This document shows, piece after piece, positions 17,119-26,146 of a DNA stretch of 64,000 bases. Source of the DNA: an uncultured Endomicrobiia bacterium (GTDB lineage Bacteria > Elusimicrobiota > Endomicrobiia > Endomicrobiales > Endomicrobiaceae); the NCBI GenBank assembly GCA_938040055.1, contig CALHWY010000012.1:286363-350362 (forward strand). Reading direction: 5' to 3'. The position numbers were made by a program, and so were the translations under genes. How positions within the stretch are numbered: position 1 is the stretch's first letter; each line of letters begins with the position of its first letter. The notes below the pieces were generated by a model. It saw only the letters and a program-made list of their open reading frames with translations. It did not search any database and was not told where the DNA came from.

Positions 17119-18398
17119 TTTACGCCTTTCCTCACTTCTATAGTTTCTTCTCTTTTTCTGCCCAGAGATATTAAATCTATCCGGGCGCCGGTAAGTTCTT
17201 CCAAACGCTTTACGTATTTTCTGGCATTGGCGGGCAGTTTTTTGAAATCCGTAATGCCTTTCACTTTTCCTTTAAAGCCCGGCATTTCTTCATACACCGG
17301 TTTGCAGCCGGCCTGTACTGTTCTTGAAGCCGGCATTTCTTTATAAATTTTGCCCTTATATTTATACGCTACGCATATTTTTATGACATCGATTTCTTCC
17401 ATGCAGTCCAGTTTTGTAAGTATAAGGTGTTTTATGCCGCTTACTCTTACGCTGTGGCGGACTACAACAGCGTCAAACCAGCCGCATCTGCGGGGTCTTC
17501 CGGTGGTAGCTCCGTATTCCCCGCCTTTATCTCTGAGATGATCCCCCATAGAGTCGAAAAGTTCGGATGTAAAAGGGCCTTCTCCGACTCTTGTGGTATA
17601 AGCCTTTACGACTCCCAGCACTTTGTCTATATTGCTCGGCCCCACGCCCGCTCCCGTGCCGACGCCCCCCGCTATGGGATTTGAGGAAGTTACATAAGGA
17701 TAAGTGCCGAAATCAAGGTCGAGAAGAGTGCCCTGGGCGCTTTCAAAAAGGATTTTTCTGCCCTTTTTTACGGCCGCGTCAAGCATAAGACTTGTATCGG
17801 CGACAAAAGGTTTCAAAAATTTTGCAAGTTCCCCGCGCTCTTTTAATATTTCATTTTTAAGTTTTTTCAGATTTACGCCGCTTTTTTCAAGCATAGGCGC
17901 TTTTTCGACAAGATTTTTATCCAGAAGATCTTCAAAAACGTCTTTTTCAAGATAATCCGCCACTCTTATGCCTATTCTTTTTACTTTGTCGGCGTAAGCG
18001 GGCCCGATTCCTCTTTTCGTAGTTCCTATTTTTACCTGTCCCTCTTCAAGTATCGCGTCGATAAGTTTATGGTAAGGAAGAATAATATGAGCCAGCCCGC
18101 TTATAAAAAACCTGCCGTTTACGGGTATTTTTTTCTTCTTTAAAAGGGTAATTTCTTCTTTAAGGGCTTTCGGATCTACGACTACGCCGTTGGTGATCAT
18201 GCAGATTTTTTTAGGGAAAAGAATTCCTGACGGGATTAAGTGCAATACAAAAGGCTTGTTTTCGTAAATTAAGGTGTGTCCTGCATTATTGCCGCCCTGA
18301 TAGCGGACGATATAATCCGACTCTTTAGCCAGATAATGAACGACTTTTCCTTTTCCTTCATCTCCCCACTGCGTTCCTAAAACAACTAAAGTAGACAT
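17109..18398 (-). CDS. purA: Adenylosuccinate synthetase (PurA)
   Basis: GTP-dependent joining of IMP and aspartate, the first committed step to AMP. 429 aa with GTQWGDEGKGKVV at residues 8-20, the NNAGHTL loop, KIGTTKRGIGPAYADK, QGTLLDLDFGTYPYVTSSN and GATTGRPRRCGW. All catalytic residues look standard. ATG 18398 follows GGAAGG. It is the first gene of purA-carA-carB, whose ends overlap, linking purine and pyrimidine supply. Confidence 0.97.
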   Translation of the reverse strand: MSTLVVLGTQWGDEGKGKVVHYLAKESDYIVRYQGGNNAGHTLIYENKPFVLHLIPSGILFPKKICMITNGVVVDPKALKEEITLLKKKKIPVNGRFFISGLAHIILPYHKLIDAILEEGQVKIGTTKRGIGPAYADKVKRIGIRVADYLEKDVFEDLLDKNLVEKAPMLEKSGVNLKKLKNEILKERGELAKFLKPFVADTSLMLDAAVKKGRKILFESAQGTLLDLDFGTYPYVTSSNPIAGGVGTGAGVGPSNIDKVLGVVKAYTTRVGEGPFTSELFDSMGDHLRDKGGEYGATTGRPRRCGWFDAVVVRHSVRVSGIKHLILTKLDCMEEIDVIKICVAYKYKGKIYKEMPASRTVQAGCKPVYEEMPGFKGKVKGITDFKKLPANARKYVKRLEELTGARIDLISLGRKREETIEVRKGVKWF

Positions 18399-18416
18399 GT
18401 TTGCCTTCCATAAAAT

Positions 18417-18444
18417 AACCGTTTAAGATTTAACTTAAACGGTT
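18417..18444. terminator. 11-bp perfect hairpin between the tRNAs and purA
   Basis: AACCGTTTAAG (18417-18427) pairs perfectly with CTTAAACGGTT (18434-18444) around a 6-base loop. T-rich sequence follows on both strands (ATTTTAT on the minus strand; TAGTAGTTTTTT on the plus). It probably ends the tRNA transcript just before the purA ribosome-binding site, or acts as a leader hairpin. Confidence 0.5.
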
Positions 18445-18470
18445 AGTAGTTTTTTATCCCGCAAAAACAC

Positions 18471-18542
18471 GCCCCCACGGGGATTTGAACCCCGGTCGCA
18501 TGATTGAAAATCATGTGTCCTGGACCCCTAGACGATGGGGGC
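18471..18542 (-). tRNA. tRNA-Glu (anticodon UUC)
   Basis: 72-base cloverleaf on the minus strand. The acceptor GCCCCCA pairs with TGGGGGC, the anticodon stem CATGA/TCATG encloses TTTTCAA (TTC anticodon), and the T-arm carries GGTTCAAATCC. CCA is not encoded. Confidence 0.96.
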
Positions 18543-18550
18543 ATTTAAAA

Positions 18551-18623
18551 TGAGCCCGGTGTGGCTCGAACACACGACAACCTCATTAAAAGTGAGGTGC
18601 TCTACCGACTGAGCTACGGGCCC
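18551..18623 (-). tRNA. tRNA-Lys (anticodon UUU)
   Basis: 73-base cloverleaf on the minus strand. The acceptor GGGCCCG pairs with CGGGCTC (one G-U), with discriminator A. The D-arm has TAGCTCAGTCGGTAGAGC, the anticodon loop is CTTTTAA, and the T-arm has TGTTCGAGCCACA. It lies 8 bases upstream of tRNA-Glu, probably one transcript. CCA is not encoded. Confidence 0.96.
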
Positions 18624-18734
18624 TTTGAATGTGAAAGGATTTGCCAGATTATGAAAAAAACAGAGAACTTTAAAGACCTTGTTTTTTTACAACTGCGACA
18701 GTATAGCATAAAAATATTTTTTTTGTCAACTTTT

Positions 18735-19880
18735 TTACGCAGGGGTGATTTTACCCAGAGTTTCAGAGTACAGTTTCTCATGCTCGCAAACCGTATGGTT
18801 TATGTCGAACTCTTCAGTGACCGCTTCTTTGGCTCTTTTTCCCATTTCATACAGCTCTTTCTGATCGCTTAACAGATAATTTATCTTTTCCGCCGTGGAG
18901 GCGTAATCGCGCGGTTCGGTTAAAAATCCGGTTTTTCCGTCCTGCACTATCTCTTTCACGCCGTCTACGGCATTAGCCACCACGGGTTTTGAGCAGCACA
19001 TCGCTTCGACTATGGAACACGGCAGTCCTTCCCAAAGAGAAGTCAATACGAAAATATCGGAGGCATAAAGCAGTTCGGCTATGTCATTGCGCCATCCGAG
19101 AAGCATTATTTTATCCCGCAGCCCGAGAGAAGAGATGAGCGCCTCAAGCCCGGGGCGCATTTCTCCGTCGCCGGCCACGAGAAAAATGGCGTCTTTATGA
19201 ACTTCAGAAACGAGCTTGGCGGCATTTATAAAATCTTTCAGATTTTTTTGCGGCTTGAAAGGCCCTATAGTGATTATGACTTTCGCCTTCGCGGAAATTC
19301 CTAAAGACGTCCTGAAATCCCTGCCGGCGGCAAAATTTTTATAGTAGCCGGTGTCTATGCCCGCTCTTATAAGAACGAATTTGCTTTTTTTTGCTATTTT
19401 ATATTTAAGACCCTTTTTTATGTCTTCCTCCGCCACGGCAATAAGCTTATCCGAAAAAAAAGAGCATAATTTTTCAAGCAGGACATAAAATTTTTTCTTA
19501 AAAAAAACCTGTGTTTCGTTAAAACTGTACCCGTGAACGGTATGAATAATGACTTTAACGCGCGCCAGTTTCGCGGCGATTCTTCCAAGGATGCCGGCTT
19601 TTGAAGAATGAGTGTGGACGATGTCGGGCTTTTCTCTTTTCAGAACGCCGTATATGTGCAGCAAGGCTTTCAGGTCTTTTAAAGGAGAAATTTCCCTTAT
19701 AAGATTTGAAAGCTGGTATATTTTAAATTTCTCGGCCGCAAAAGAATCAAGAATTCCGCCTTTGCCCGTTATAAGAAATTCCTCAAACGCGTCTTTATTT
19801 ATATGCTCGGCCGTATAAAGAGCGACTTTCTGCGCTCCGCCCAGTTCAAGCTTTGTGATTATAAAACATACTTTTATCAT
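18735..19880 (-). CDS. Glycosyltransferase family 4 (GT-B fold)
   Basis: 381-aa cytosolic retaining glycosyltransferase. The N-terminal GGAQKVAL acceptor loop follows the first strand, and DIVHTHSSKAGILGRIAAKLA is typical of the WcaA/CapM-like group. The C-terminal GT1 domain has LVAGDGEMRPGLE and the donor-binding EGLPCSIVEAMCCSKPVVA motif. Its start codon overlaps the stop of the FAD oxidoreductase (TAATG). Likely adds a hexose to an undecaprenyl-linked surface polysaccharide. Sugar specificity cannot be read. Confidence 0.87.
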   Translation of the reverse strand: MIKVCFIITKLELGGAQKVALYTAEHINKDAFEEFLITGKGGILDSFAAEKFKIYQLSNLIREISPLKDLKALLHIYGVLKREKPDIVHTHSSKAGILGRIAAKLARVKVIIHTVHGYSFNETQVFFKKKFYVLLEKLCSFFSDKLIAVAEEDIKKGLKYKIAKKSKFVLIRAGIDTGYYKNFAAGRDFRTSLGISAKAKVIITIGPFKPQKNLKDFINAAKLVSEVHKDAIFLVAGDGEMRPGLEALISSLGLRDKIMLLGWRNDIAELLYASDIFVLTSLWEGLPCSIVEAMCCSKPVVANAVDGVKEIVQDGKTGFLTEPRDYASTAEKINYLLSDQKELYEMGKRAKEAVTEEFDINHTVCEHEKLYSETLGKITPA

Positions 19881-21166
19881 TATTTTTTCCCGTTAAGCAT
19901 TGCAGCCAGCTCTTTGGCGTCTTTAATGTTTTTTTCTATGAAAGAATACTCCCAGGCGCCGTAACGCCCTATGGAATAAATGCCGTTTTTAACAAGCCAT
20001 TCGTTTATTATGTTTAAGGATTTTTCCCTTTCTTTGTCAAAAATCACATAAGCATAAGGCATGTCCACTATGCCGGCTGTCACTATTTCATCGTCCTTGC
20101 CGATAAAACCGTATTTTTTTAAATCCGTCAAAACGTTTTCGCAGCCCTTATAATTTCCGCTGCGGCTTGAAAATTCCGCGTAAAGACCGTAACAGTTTTC
20201 GGGAGCGGCCGAAGAGTTCACGTTTGAGTAAACGCCTATCCTGTAAAAAGGAATATTTTTCCCGGGAATATAAATCCAGTGTCTTCCTCTGATTTTTTCA
20301 GGCGCGCCGTTTTGCGCCCTGACGCCTATATTGACGCATCTGACCGAAGAACATTTCAGTTTTCCGGCCGCGGCCTTTACTATTTCCGGAGCGCCGCTTA
20401 TCTGTTTTACGAGTTCGGTAACAGGCTGGGTCGAAATCAAACCGCCGTAAGCGTATTTTTCGCCTCCGGAAACCGCAACCGTTTTTTTCTTTATGTCTAT
20501 TTTTTCGGTTTTTGAGTTAAATTTGACATTTCCGTTTTTTTTCAAAAATCCGTCTATAAGCGCCTGGCATCCGTTTTTCTTCGGATAATAAAAAGTGCTG
20601 TTATATCCGTATTTTTTCCCGCTTTCGGCACAGGCCGACTTTATTATGCTTTCGGCGTCCGGCTTAGGAACAAAAGGCCCTGTCCATTCGGCCGTCATTT
20701 TTTTCAAATCATAACTCCAAAGCTTTTCATTGTAAGGCTTCATAAAATATTCGGTTATCCCTTTTCCGAACATCGCTTCAGACCAGGTTAAAAAAGGCAT
20801 TTTCGGAGTGACAGCGGCATTCTTTCTTTTTAAAATACCGTCAACGCATTCTTTTTTCGTCTTTTCATCAAGATAATAAAGGTTTGCCTGAAAAGGAAAA
20901 GGGACAAAGCCGCCGTTAATGAAAACAAAGGCGTTTCTTGACACTTCGTCCGTACCGCCGCTCATTCCGGAAACGAGTTTTTTGATTTTTGCGTCTTTAA
21001 TATGTATGAAATGTCCCGAACAGTCGAAAGTAAAGCCGTTTTCGTAAAAAGAACGGCACAACCCTCCGGCATAAGGTTTTTCTTCCAAAATAAGAGAAGG
21101 TTTCTTAAGAAAATACGCCGCCGACAAACCGCTTATGCCAGCGCCTATTATTACCGTTTTCTCCAT
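19880..21166 (-). CDS. FAD-dependent oxidoreductase, amine oxidase/UDP-galactopyranose mutase-like
   Basis: 428 aa. The N-terminal dinucleotide-binding fold GAGISGLSAAYFL (residues 8-20) is followed by LEEKPYAGGLCRSF, then a conserved-looking FDCSGHFIHI and PFPFQANLYYL, as in the protoporphyrinogen oxidase/UGM-like superfamily. The C-terminus has SIGRYGAWEYSF. Tightly packed between a GT4 and a WecA-like gene, it likely acts on a sugar nucleotide or lipid-linked sugar in polysaccharide synthesis rather than on haem. Substrate unknown. Family call good, function inferred from context. Confidence 0.7.
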   Translation of the reverse strand: MEKTVIIGAGISGLSAAYFLKKPSLILEEKPYAGGLCRSFYENGFTFDCSGHFIHIKDAKIKKLVSGMSGGTDEVSRNAFVFINGGFVPFPFQANLYYLDEKTKKECVDGILKRKNAAVTPKMPFLTWSEAMFGKGITEYFMKPYNEKLWSYDLKKMTAEWTGPFVPKPDAESIIKSACAESGKKYGYNSTFYYPKKNGCQALIDGFLKKNGNVKFNSKTEKIDIKKKTVAVSGGEKYAYGGLISTQPVTELVKQISGAPEIVKAAAGKLKCSSVRCVNIGVRAQNGAPEKIRGRHWIYIPGKNIPFYRIGVYSNVNSSAAPENCYGLYAEFSSRSGNYKGCENVLTDLKKYGFIGKDDEIVTAGIVDMPYAYVIFDKEREKSLNIINEWLVKNGIYSIGRYGAWEYSFIEKNIKDAKELAAMLNGKK

Positions 21167-21167
21167 T

Positions 21168-22199
21168 TTACTCCACCTTTACTTCGGCAAGTTTTACCGT
21201 TATTATCCACAAACAGGCCGCGACAAGCAGCAAAAGCATTATTACATACGATAAAGAAAGCTGTGTGAACAAAAAAGCGCAGAATGAGAGAATTATGCAC
21301 GCGCAATAAGTCATAATAAGTATCTGTTTTCTGGAAAAGCCCATTTTTTCAAGTCTTAAAGCATAATGATCCCTGCTGCCCAGAAAAGGAGATTTCCCTT
21401 TTCTGATTCTAAACAGGCTTACAAGCCCGGTTTCATAAATCGGGACGGCAAGTATCATAAGAGGAGCAAAAAGCCCAATCTCGTTTACGGCGGTATAAGA
21501 AGTTCCCATTGCAAGGCTTGCCAGCACAAAACCTATAAAAAGACTTCCCGTGTCTCCCATAAAAATTTTTTTTGATTTTGAAAAATTATAAGGCATAAAA
21601 CCGAGAACGGCTCCCGCAAGAGCCGTCGCGCAGAAATTTACGTATATCATCTCGGTGGGAAGGGATATGAAAAGAAAAGCAAAGCAGGCTATGACGGCAA
21701 TGCCGCTGGAAAGCCCGTCCATAATGTCTATTATGTTGAAAGCGTTGGTAATGCCCACTATCCAGAATATGCTCACTATGGACGATATGGAATATATTGA
21801 AAGAAAATTTATTCTTATGTCAAAACCGAACACCACTACCGCGGCCGCCAGAAACTGTATCAAAAGTTTTGATTTAAAGCCGAGCCCTTTAAACTTGGCG
21901 TCGTCGACGAAACCGAGAAGCAAAACCATGGCGCTGCCGTATATTATCCCCCTCAGGCTTCTTAAAGTTCCGTCAGGAAAATGCGTAATAAGCCTTATAA
22001 GCATAAGGCTTGCCGCCGTGCCCGAAGCTATCGCCGCCCCCCCGAGATAAGGCGTGCTGATCTTATGGGTTTTTACCGACGTTACGGGATTGTCCATTAT
22101 ATTGAATTTTTCGGCCAAAAATCTGCACAAAGGAGTAGCGGCCGATGAAATTAAAAAAGCCGCCGTAAAAGAAATCAGATAAAGAAGTTCATTTCCCAT
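21168..22199 (-). CDS. WecA/TagO-like polyprenyl-phosphate sugar-phosphate transferase
   Basis: 343-aa multispanning protein of the MraY/WecA family, which starts polysaccharide chains by moving HexNAc-1-phosphate from UDP onto undecaprenyl phosphate. Visible motifs are KTHKISTPYLGG, the Asp-rich LLLGFVDDAKFKGLG, NAFNIIDIMDGLSSG, and FMGDTGSLFIGFVLA with the nucleophile/metal Asp. About ten membrane helices. It lies one base from the FAD gene and one base after the GT2 gene, the core of one operon. Confidence 0.9.
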   Translation of the reverse strand: MGNELLYLISFTAAFLISSAATPLCRFLAEKFNIMDNPVTSVKTHKISTPYLGGAAIASGTAASLMLIRLITHFPDGTLRSLRGIIYGSAMVLLLGFVDDAKFKGLGFKSKLLIQFLAAAVVVFGFDIRINFLSIYSISSIVSIFWIVGITNAFNIIDIMDGLSSGIAVIACFAFLFISLPTEMIYVNFCATALAGAVLGFMPYNFSKSKKIFMGDTGSLFIGFVLASLAMGTSYTAVNEIGLFAPLMILAVPIYETGLVSLFRIRKGKSPFLGSRDHYALRLEKMGFSRKQILIMTYCACIILSFCAFLFTQLSLSYVIMLLLLVAACLWIITVKLAEVKVE

Positions 22200-22200
22200 A

Positions 22201-22962
22201 TTATTTTCCCGTCTCTTTTTTTCTCGGTTTAAACATGCCGGACGGCGCTAAATGCCAAGAGTGAAGAATATATCTGAAAAGCACCAGCAAAGTTTCCAGC
22301 CCGTATTTAAAGCTTCTTATGAAATTGATCGAAGAGGCTTCTTTAAAATATTTGGCCGGAACGGGAATTTCTCCTATTCTCAGCCCGCAGGACGCCGCCT
22401 GAACCAGAATATGCTGGTCAAAAACAAAATCGTCGGAACTCAGATCAAAGTTGACGGTTTCAAGGGCTTTTCTCGAAAAAGCCCTGTAACCCGTGTGATA
22501 TTCGCCCAAATTAAGTCCCAGCACGATATTTTCCGTAATCGTAAGCAGTCTGTTAAAAAAATATTTATAAAAAGGCATGCCGGCTTCAAGCGCTTCTTTG
22601 CGGGTTCTTATCCTGTTTGCCATCATGATATCGCATATGCCATGGCTTATTATTCCCGTCAAAAAAGGAACCAGTTTCGGGTCATACTGATAATCGGGAT
22701 GAAGCATAACTATTATATCGGCGCCCGCCTCCAAAGCGGCATGGTAACAGGTTTTCTGATTTCCCCCGTACCCCTTATTGCTTTGATGAATGATAACCTT
22801 AAGCCCCAGCTCCCTGGCGAACTCGGCCGTATTGTCTTCGGACAAATCGTCCACCAAAATAATCTCGTCATAACTTCCTTCGGGAATATCGTCGAGAGTC
22901 TGCTTTATCGTTTTGGCCGCGTTGTAAGCCGGCATAACTATTATGACTTTCGGTTTGCGCAT
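22201..22962 (-). CDS. Glycosyltransferase family 2 (dolichyl-phosphate mannose synthase-like)
   Basis: 253-aa GT-A enzyme: VIIVMPAYNAAKTI, EIILVDDLSEDNT, SNKGYGGNQKTCYHAAL, and the metal-binding ADIIVMLHPDYQYDP in place of the usual DxD. It lacks long C-terminal membrane helices. Probably transfers a sugar to undecaprenyl phosphate or to the growing glycan. The ATG at 22962 has AAAGGA 8 bases upstream; an upstream TTG (22968) is less likely. First gene of the block with the WecA-like protein. Confidence 0.86.
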   Translation of the reverse strand: MRKPKVIIVMPAYNAAKTIKQTLDDIPEGSYDEIILVDDLSEDNTAEFARELGLKVIIHQSNKGYGGNQKTCYHAALEAGADIIVMLHPDYQYDPKLVPFLTGIISHGICDIMMANRIRTRKEALEAGMPFYKYFFNRLLTITENIVLGLNLGEYHTGYRAFSRKALETVNFDLSSDDFVFDQHILVQAASCGLRIGEIPVPAKYFKEASSINFIRSFKYGLETLLVLFRYILHSWHLAPSGMFKPRKKETGK

Positions 22963-23576
22963 TTTCAAAATCCTTTTTTATTTTTTTAAATCAAGCGGGC
23001 TCCGCCGCGCGTTTCAATCATGCAAAGAGACCGTATTTTCCGTCCGTTATCGCTTTTAAAAGATTTACGGCCGCCGGCAAGATTTTTCCAAAAATCACGG
23101 TTGAAATTTTTCCTTGATAAAGCCCTTTCCGACAGCAGCGGTTCTCCCGCTGGACCGGCGCGTTCTTTTCCAAACCACGAATTAAACGGTATTGTGCGAA
23201 ACCTTTCTTGGCGCTTTTTATGACAAATCCGGACAAATCCTTTTCTAAAAATTCTTTTTAAAATTATTCCTACCGGATACGCCCGTCATCACAAAAATAC
23301 GGCAAAATTTCTCCGGAAACACTTTTTAAAAAAATTATTTTATCGTCTTTGATGTCATATGAAGCCGAAACCGGCAAATACTTTTCCATATCAGCGCCGT
23401 CTTGCGCGCCGGCAAAATTTTTTACGGCGGACATCCCTGAGGAATCGTTTTTTATCACGGATACGCCTTCGTTACAATAAAAAGAAAACTTTCCGCTTTT
23501 TATGCCGTTTCGCAACGCACAATCCGCCGCCCGCGCTTTTTATCTTTGCATAGCCGTATGCTCCAGGAAATTTATT
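22963..23576. other. 614-base gap inside the polysaccharide cluster
   Basis: Between the flippase-like gene and the GT2 gene. Apart from the doubtful frame at 23270-23515 described separately, nothing is recognised. The minus-strand frames are short and unsupported by ribosome-binding sites. It may be the remains of a lost glycan gene. Confidence 0.4.
23270..23515 (-). pseudogene. Possible gene remnant, 81-codon frame
   Basis: The frame opens at a TTG without a Shine-Dalgarno. It reads smoothly (SGKFSFYCNEGVSVIKND, DIKDDKIIFLKSVSGEILPY), with amino-acid composition like real proteins of this genome. Just upstream a second frame (GYAKIKSAGGGLCVAKRHKK) looks as if it could join it by a frameshift, and CTGGAG precedes ATGCAAAGATAA. 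I do not recognise the protein. It may equally be a chance frame. Confidence 0.3.
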
Positions 23577-24569
23577 TTACCGCTGTTCCTCAATTTTTGC
23601 AAACTTAAACAGATCGGAAAATGAAATTCTCTCTTTTGCCACGCTCATAATTCCAAGCAAAAAAATTGTCATAAGCTGCAAAAAATGATAAATGGCTGTG
23701 CACGCAAAAGCGGCGTCTTTATCCACCGACAAAGCCGAAAGAGCCGTAACACCCATAAACTCAAACGCTCCTATATACCCGGGAGCGGTGGGTATTATAG
23801 CCCCGATTCCTATTATTATAACCACAAAAATTCCGCCGATTACCGATATTTTGATCGCGCAGGCCGAAGCGGTAATCACCAGAAATAAACTTTCACAAAC
23901 CCAAATCAGCGCCGATAAAACAAAAACCGCGCCGAAAATTTTAGGTTTTCTTAATATTATAAGGCCGTCGGTAAATTTATCCGTAAATTTCAGGAGCGAT
24001 TCTTTCGCCTTCCGGGGCAGCGGAATTTTTGAAATAAGCCCGAGCGCGCGTTTTTCATTTTCGGACATCAGAAAAAGAATGATAAGAGCCGCGCTGAAAA
24101 TGACCCCGGAGACGTAAAAAGATTTTTTTATAAATTCGGGAAAAGGCATAACCATCATTATCACAAAAAAGAATAAAACAAAAATAATAACGTCAATAAG
24201 CCTTTCAATTACTATAGTGCCGAACACGCTGCTTCTTGAAACGCCCAGTCTTTCCCCCGTTACTTTGGCTCTTATAACCTCCCCCAGCCTCAGAGGCACC
24301 ACATTATTCATAAAAAAGCCCAGCATCGTGTACGGGAAATTACGCAAGACCCCGGTCTTTTTCACGGGAAGAAGCATAAAATAATATCTTATGCTTCTTA
24401 AGAAATAGGTAAAAGCGTAAATTATAACTCCGGGTATCAGAATATAATAATCCGCGTTTTTTATCAGTTCAAAAGATTCCCTGAAATCGACCTGTCTGAG
24501 GGTTAAAAAAATAAGAACCGCGCTGAATACGAAACCTACAAAAATTTTAAAAAAATGCTTTCTTAACAT
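23577..24569 (-). CDS. Flippase-like integral membrane protein (UPF0104/LPG synthase TM domain)
   Basis: 330 aa with about eight membrane segments. It starts in the cytosol (MLRKHFFKIF), and the family motifs YTMLGFFMNNVVPLRLGEVIRA, VFGTIVIERLIDV and PTAPGYIGAFEFMGV are in order, as in AglD2/GtrA-neighbour proteins and the membrane half of MprF. No catalytic lysyltransferase domain is present. Related proteins may flip lipids or lipid-linked sugars. It lies 20 bases after the ligase-like gene, in the same operon as the glycosyltransferases. Confidence 0.8.
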   Translation of the reverse strand: MLRKHFFKIFVGFVFSAVLIFLTLRQVDFRESFELIKNADYYILIPGVIIYAFTYFLRSIRYYFMLLPVKKTGVLRNFPYTMLGFFMNNVVPLRLGEVIRAKVTGERLGVSRSSVFGTIVIERLIDVIIFVLFFFVIMMVMPFPEFIKKSFYVSGVIFSAALIILFLMSENEKRALGLISKIPLPRKAKESLLKFTDKFTDGLIILRKPKIFGAVFVLSALIWVCESLFLVITASACAIKISVIGGIFVVIIIGIGAIIPTAPGYIGAFEFMGVTALSALSVDKDAAFACTAIYHFLQLMTIFLLGIMSVAKERISFSDLFKFAKIEEQR

Positions 24570-24589
24570 TTAATCCGTCCGAAGTAAAA

Positions 24590-26143
24590 TCAATAAATAA
24601 GTTCGCCGTAAGCCTCAAGAAACTTTTCGTTAAACGGTTCCATTTCCAATGCCTTCGTTATATTATCCGACGCAAGCCGCTTTTCATTTTTCATTTTATA
24701 AAGCCACGCCAGATCATAATAATACTTTCCGTTAAACCTATTGAGCGAAGACGCGAGTTTTTTATATTCCAGGGCTTTGTCAAGGTTGACAAGAGAGTTC
24801 TCCTTTCTGCTTATGGCGAAATAAGCGTCGGAAAGTCTGCTCGCGTATTCGGGATTAAGAAAATCCCTCTCCATAGCGCCGAGATAATAATCTCTTGACA
24901 AATCATATTTTCCGGCAGCAAAAAACATTATGCCTTTTTTATAATCTTCAGCCGCCATAAGAGGCAGAGCCAGAACATAAAGCAATGGTACGGTAACAAG
25001 CACGGCCGCATACGCGTTTATTTTCCGGGGCCTGCTCTTTATGTCTGAAACGTCCGAGGGAACAGAAAGAAGTATAAAAAAAACAAGCATATTGGCGGGT
25101 ATAAAAGCCGCCGATTCAAACATATTGTACAGCATAAAAAAAACAACGGCCAAAAGCACCGGCAGATAAAGCTCTTTATTTTCTTTCTTTTTAAGCTTTT
25201 TCGCTATAAGCGTAAAAAAAACGGCTAATACTGCCGAAAATAAAATAAAACCCGCGATTCCAGTTTCCGCCAAGACCTGCAAAATCATATTATCGGCTCC
25301 GGAAACGTCAATTCCGGCAGTTTTGGCATACGCGCCGGAAACGGACGAATAATTGCAAAACCCCGTTCCCGTTACAAGATTGTCTTTTATTACCGAAAGC
25401 GCGGTTTTCCAGATCTGCGTCTTATGCGAAAACCAGCCGCTTGTAAAAGCCTGCGCAAATGCCGCGGCCGAAAGCGCCGTAAAAGGCAAAACCGAAATAT
25501 ATGTTTTAACTTTTATTTTCTCCCTCGTAAGAAACAGAAAAGTTCCGAACAGAACAAAAGCGAGCCCGGCAGCAAAATAAACTTTTGTCAAAAGCACGGC
25601 GGCCAGTATTATAAAAGACGTATACATATATATCTTTCTTTCCTTCTGCCAGAAAACAAATGAAAGAGAGAGAGCCAGTATGAGAAAACCTGCCGCGGCA
25701 CGCATATTTTTCGACAAGACTTCATTCGCCGCATAGTCCGAAAAAGCGGTATTGGATGCAAAAAGAAAAATTGTAAGCCACAGTCCTATAAAAACCGGAA
25801 TAATAAGAACGCTTCTTTTATCATAAGGTTTGAGAAAGCCCGACAGCAGATAAGCGGCCGAGCAATAAGACAGCAGCATTATCCCGCTTCTTGCGTTATA
25901 TCTGGATTCCGCGCCGTAATAAGACAAAACCGCCGCAAGCACAAAAAACAAAAGAGGAATGACATAATATCTAAATTTTATGAAACAAGCGTTAAAATGA
26001 AAAAAAAACGTCGCTCCCAAAAGAAAAAAAAGAGCCGAACGTATGCCCAAAGCATCTGAAAATTTTGAAAATACCGAAATAACCAAAGACAATGCAAGAA
26101 TAAGAACCAGGTAATTGAATTTATCGGCAGGAGTATTATTCAA
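24590..26143 (-). CDS. O-antigen ligase/polymerase-like membrane protein with C-terminal TPRs
   Basis: 517 aa. About ten membrane segments come first, with the Wzy_C/WaaL-type periplasmic loop near VTGTGFCNYSSVSGAYAK and the following DNMILQVLAETGIAGFILF, a hallmark of O-antigen ligases. The last 130 residues form two to three TPRs (YDLSRDYYLGAMERDF; YDLAWLYKMKNEKRLASDN). Probably transfers or polymerises glycan at the periplasmic face. The start is TTG 26143 with GGGGCG upstream; no ATG is available until well inside the first helices. It follows pilD by 3 bases. Confidence 0.78.
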   Translation of the reverse strand: MNNTPADKFNYLVLILALSLVISVFSKFSDALGIRSALFFLLGATFFFHFNACFIKFRYYVIPLLFFVLAAVLSYYGAESRYNARSGIMLLSYCSAAYLLSGFLKPYDKRSVLIIPVFIGLWLTIFLFASNTAFSDYAANEVLSKNMRAAAGFLILALSLSFVFWQKERKIYMYTSFIILAAVLLTKVYFAAGLAFVLFGTFLFLTREKIKVKTYISVLPFTALSAAAFAQAFTSGWFSHKTQIWKTALSVIKDNLVTGTGFCNYSSVSGAYAKTAGIDVSGADNMILQVLAETGIAGFILFSAVLAVFFTLIAKKLKKKENKELYLPVLLAVVFFMLYNMFESAAFIPANMLVFFILLSVPSDVSDIKSRPRKINAYAAVLVTVPLLYVLALPLMAAEDYKKGIMFFAAGKYDLSRDYYLGAMERDFLNPEYASRLSDAYFAISRKENSLVNLDKALEYKKLASSLNRFNGKYYYDLAWLYKMKNEKRLASDNITKALEMEPFNEKFLEAYGELIY

Positions 26144-26146
26144 TGT

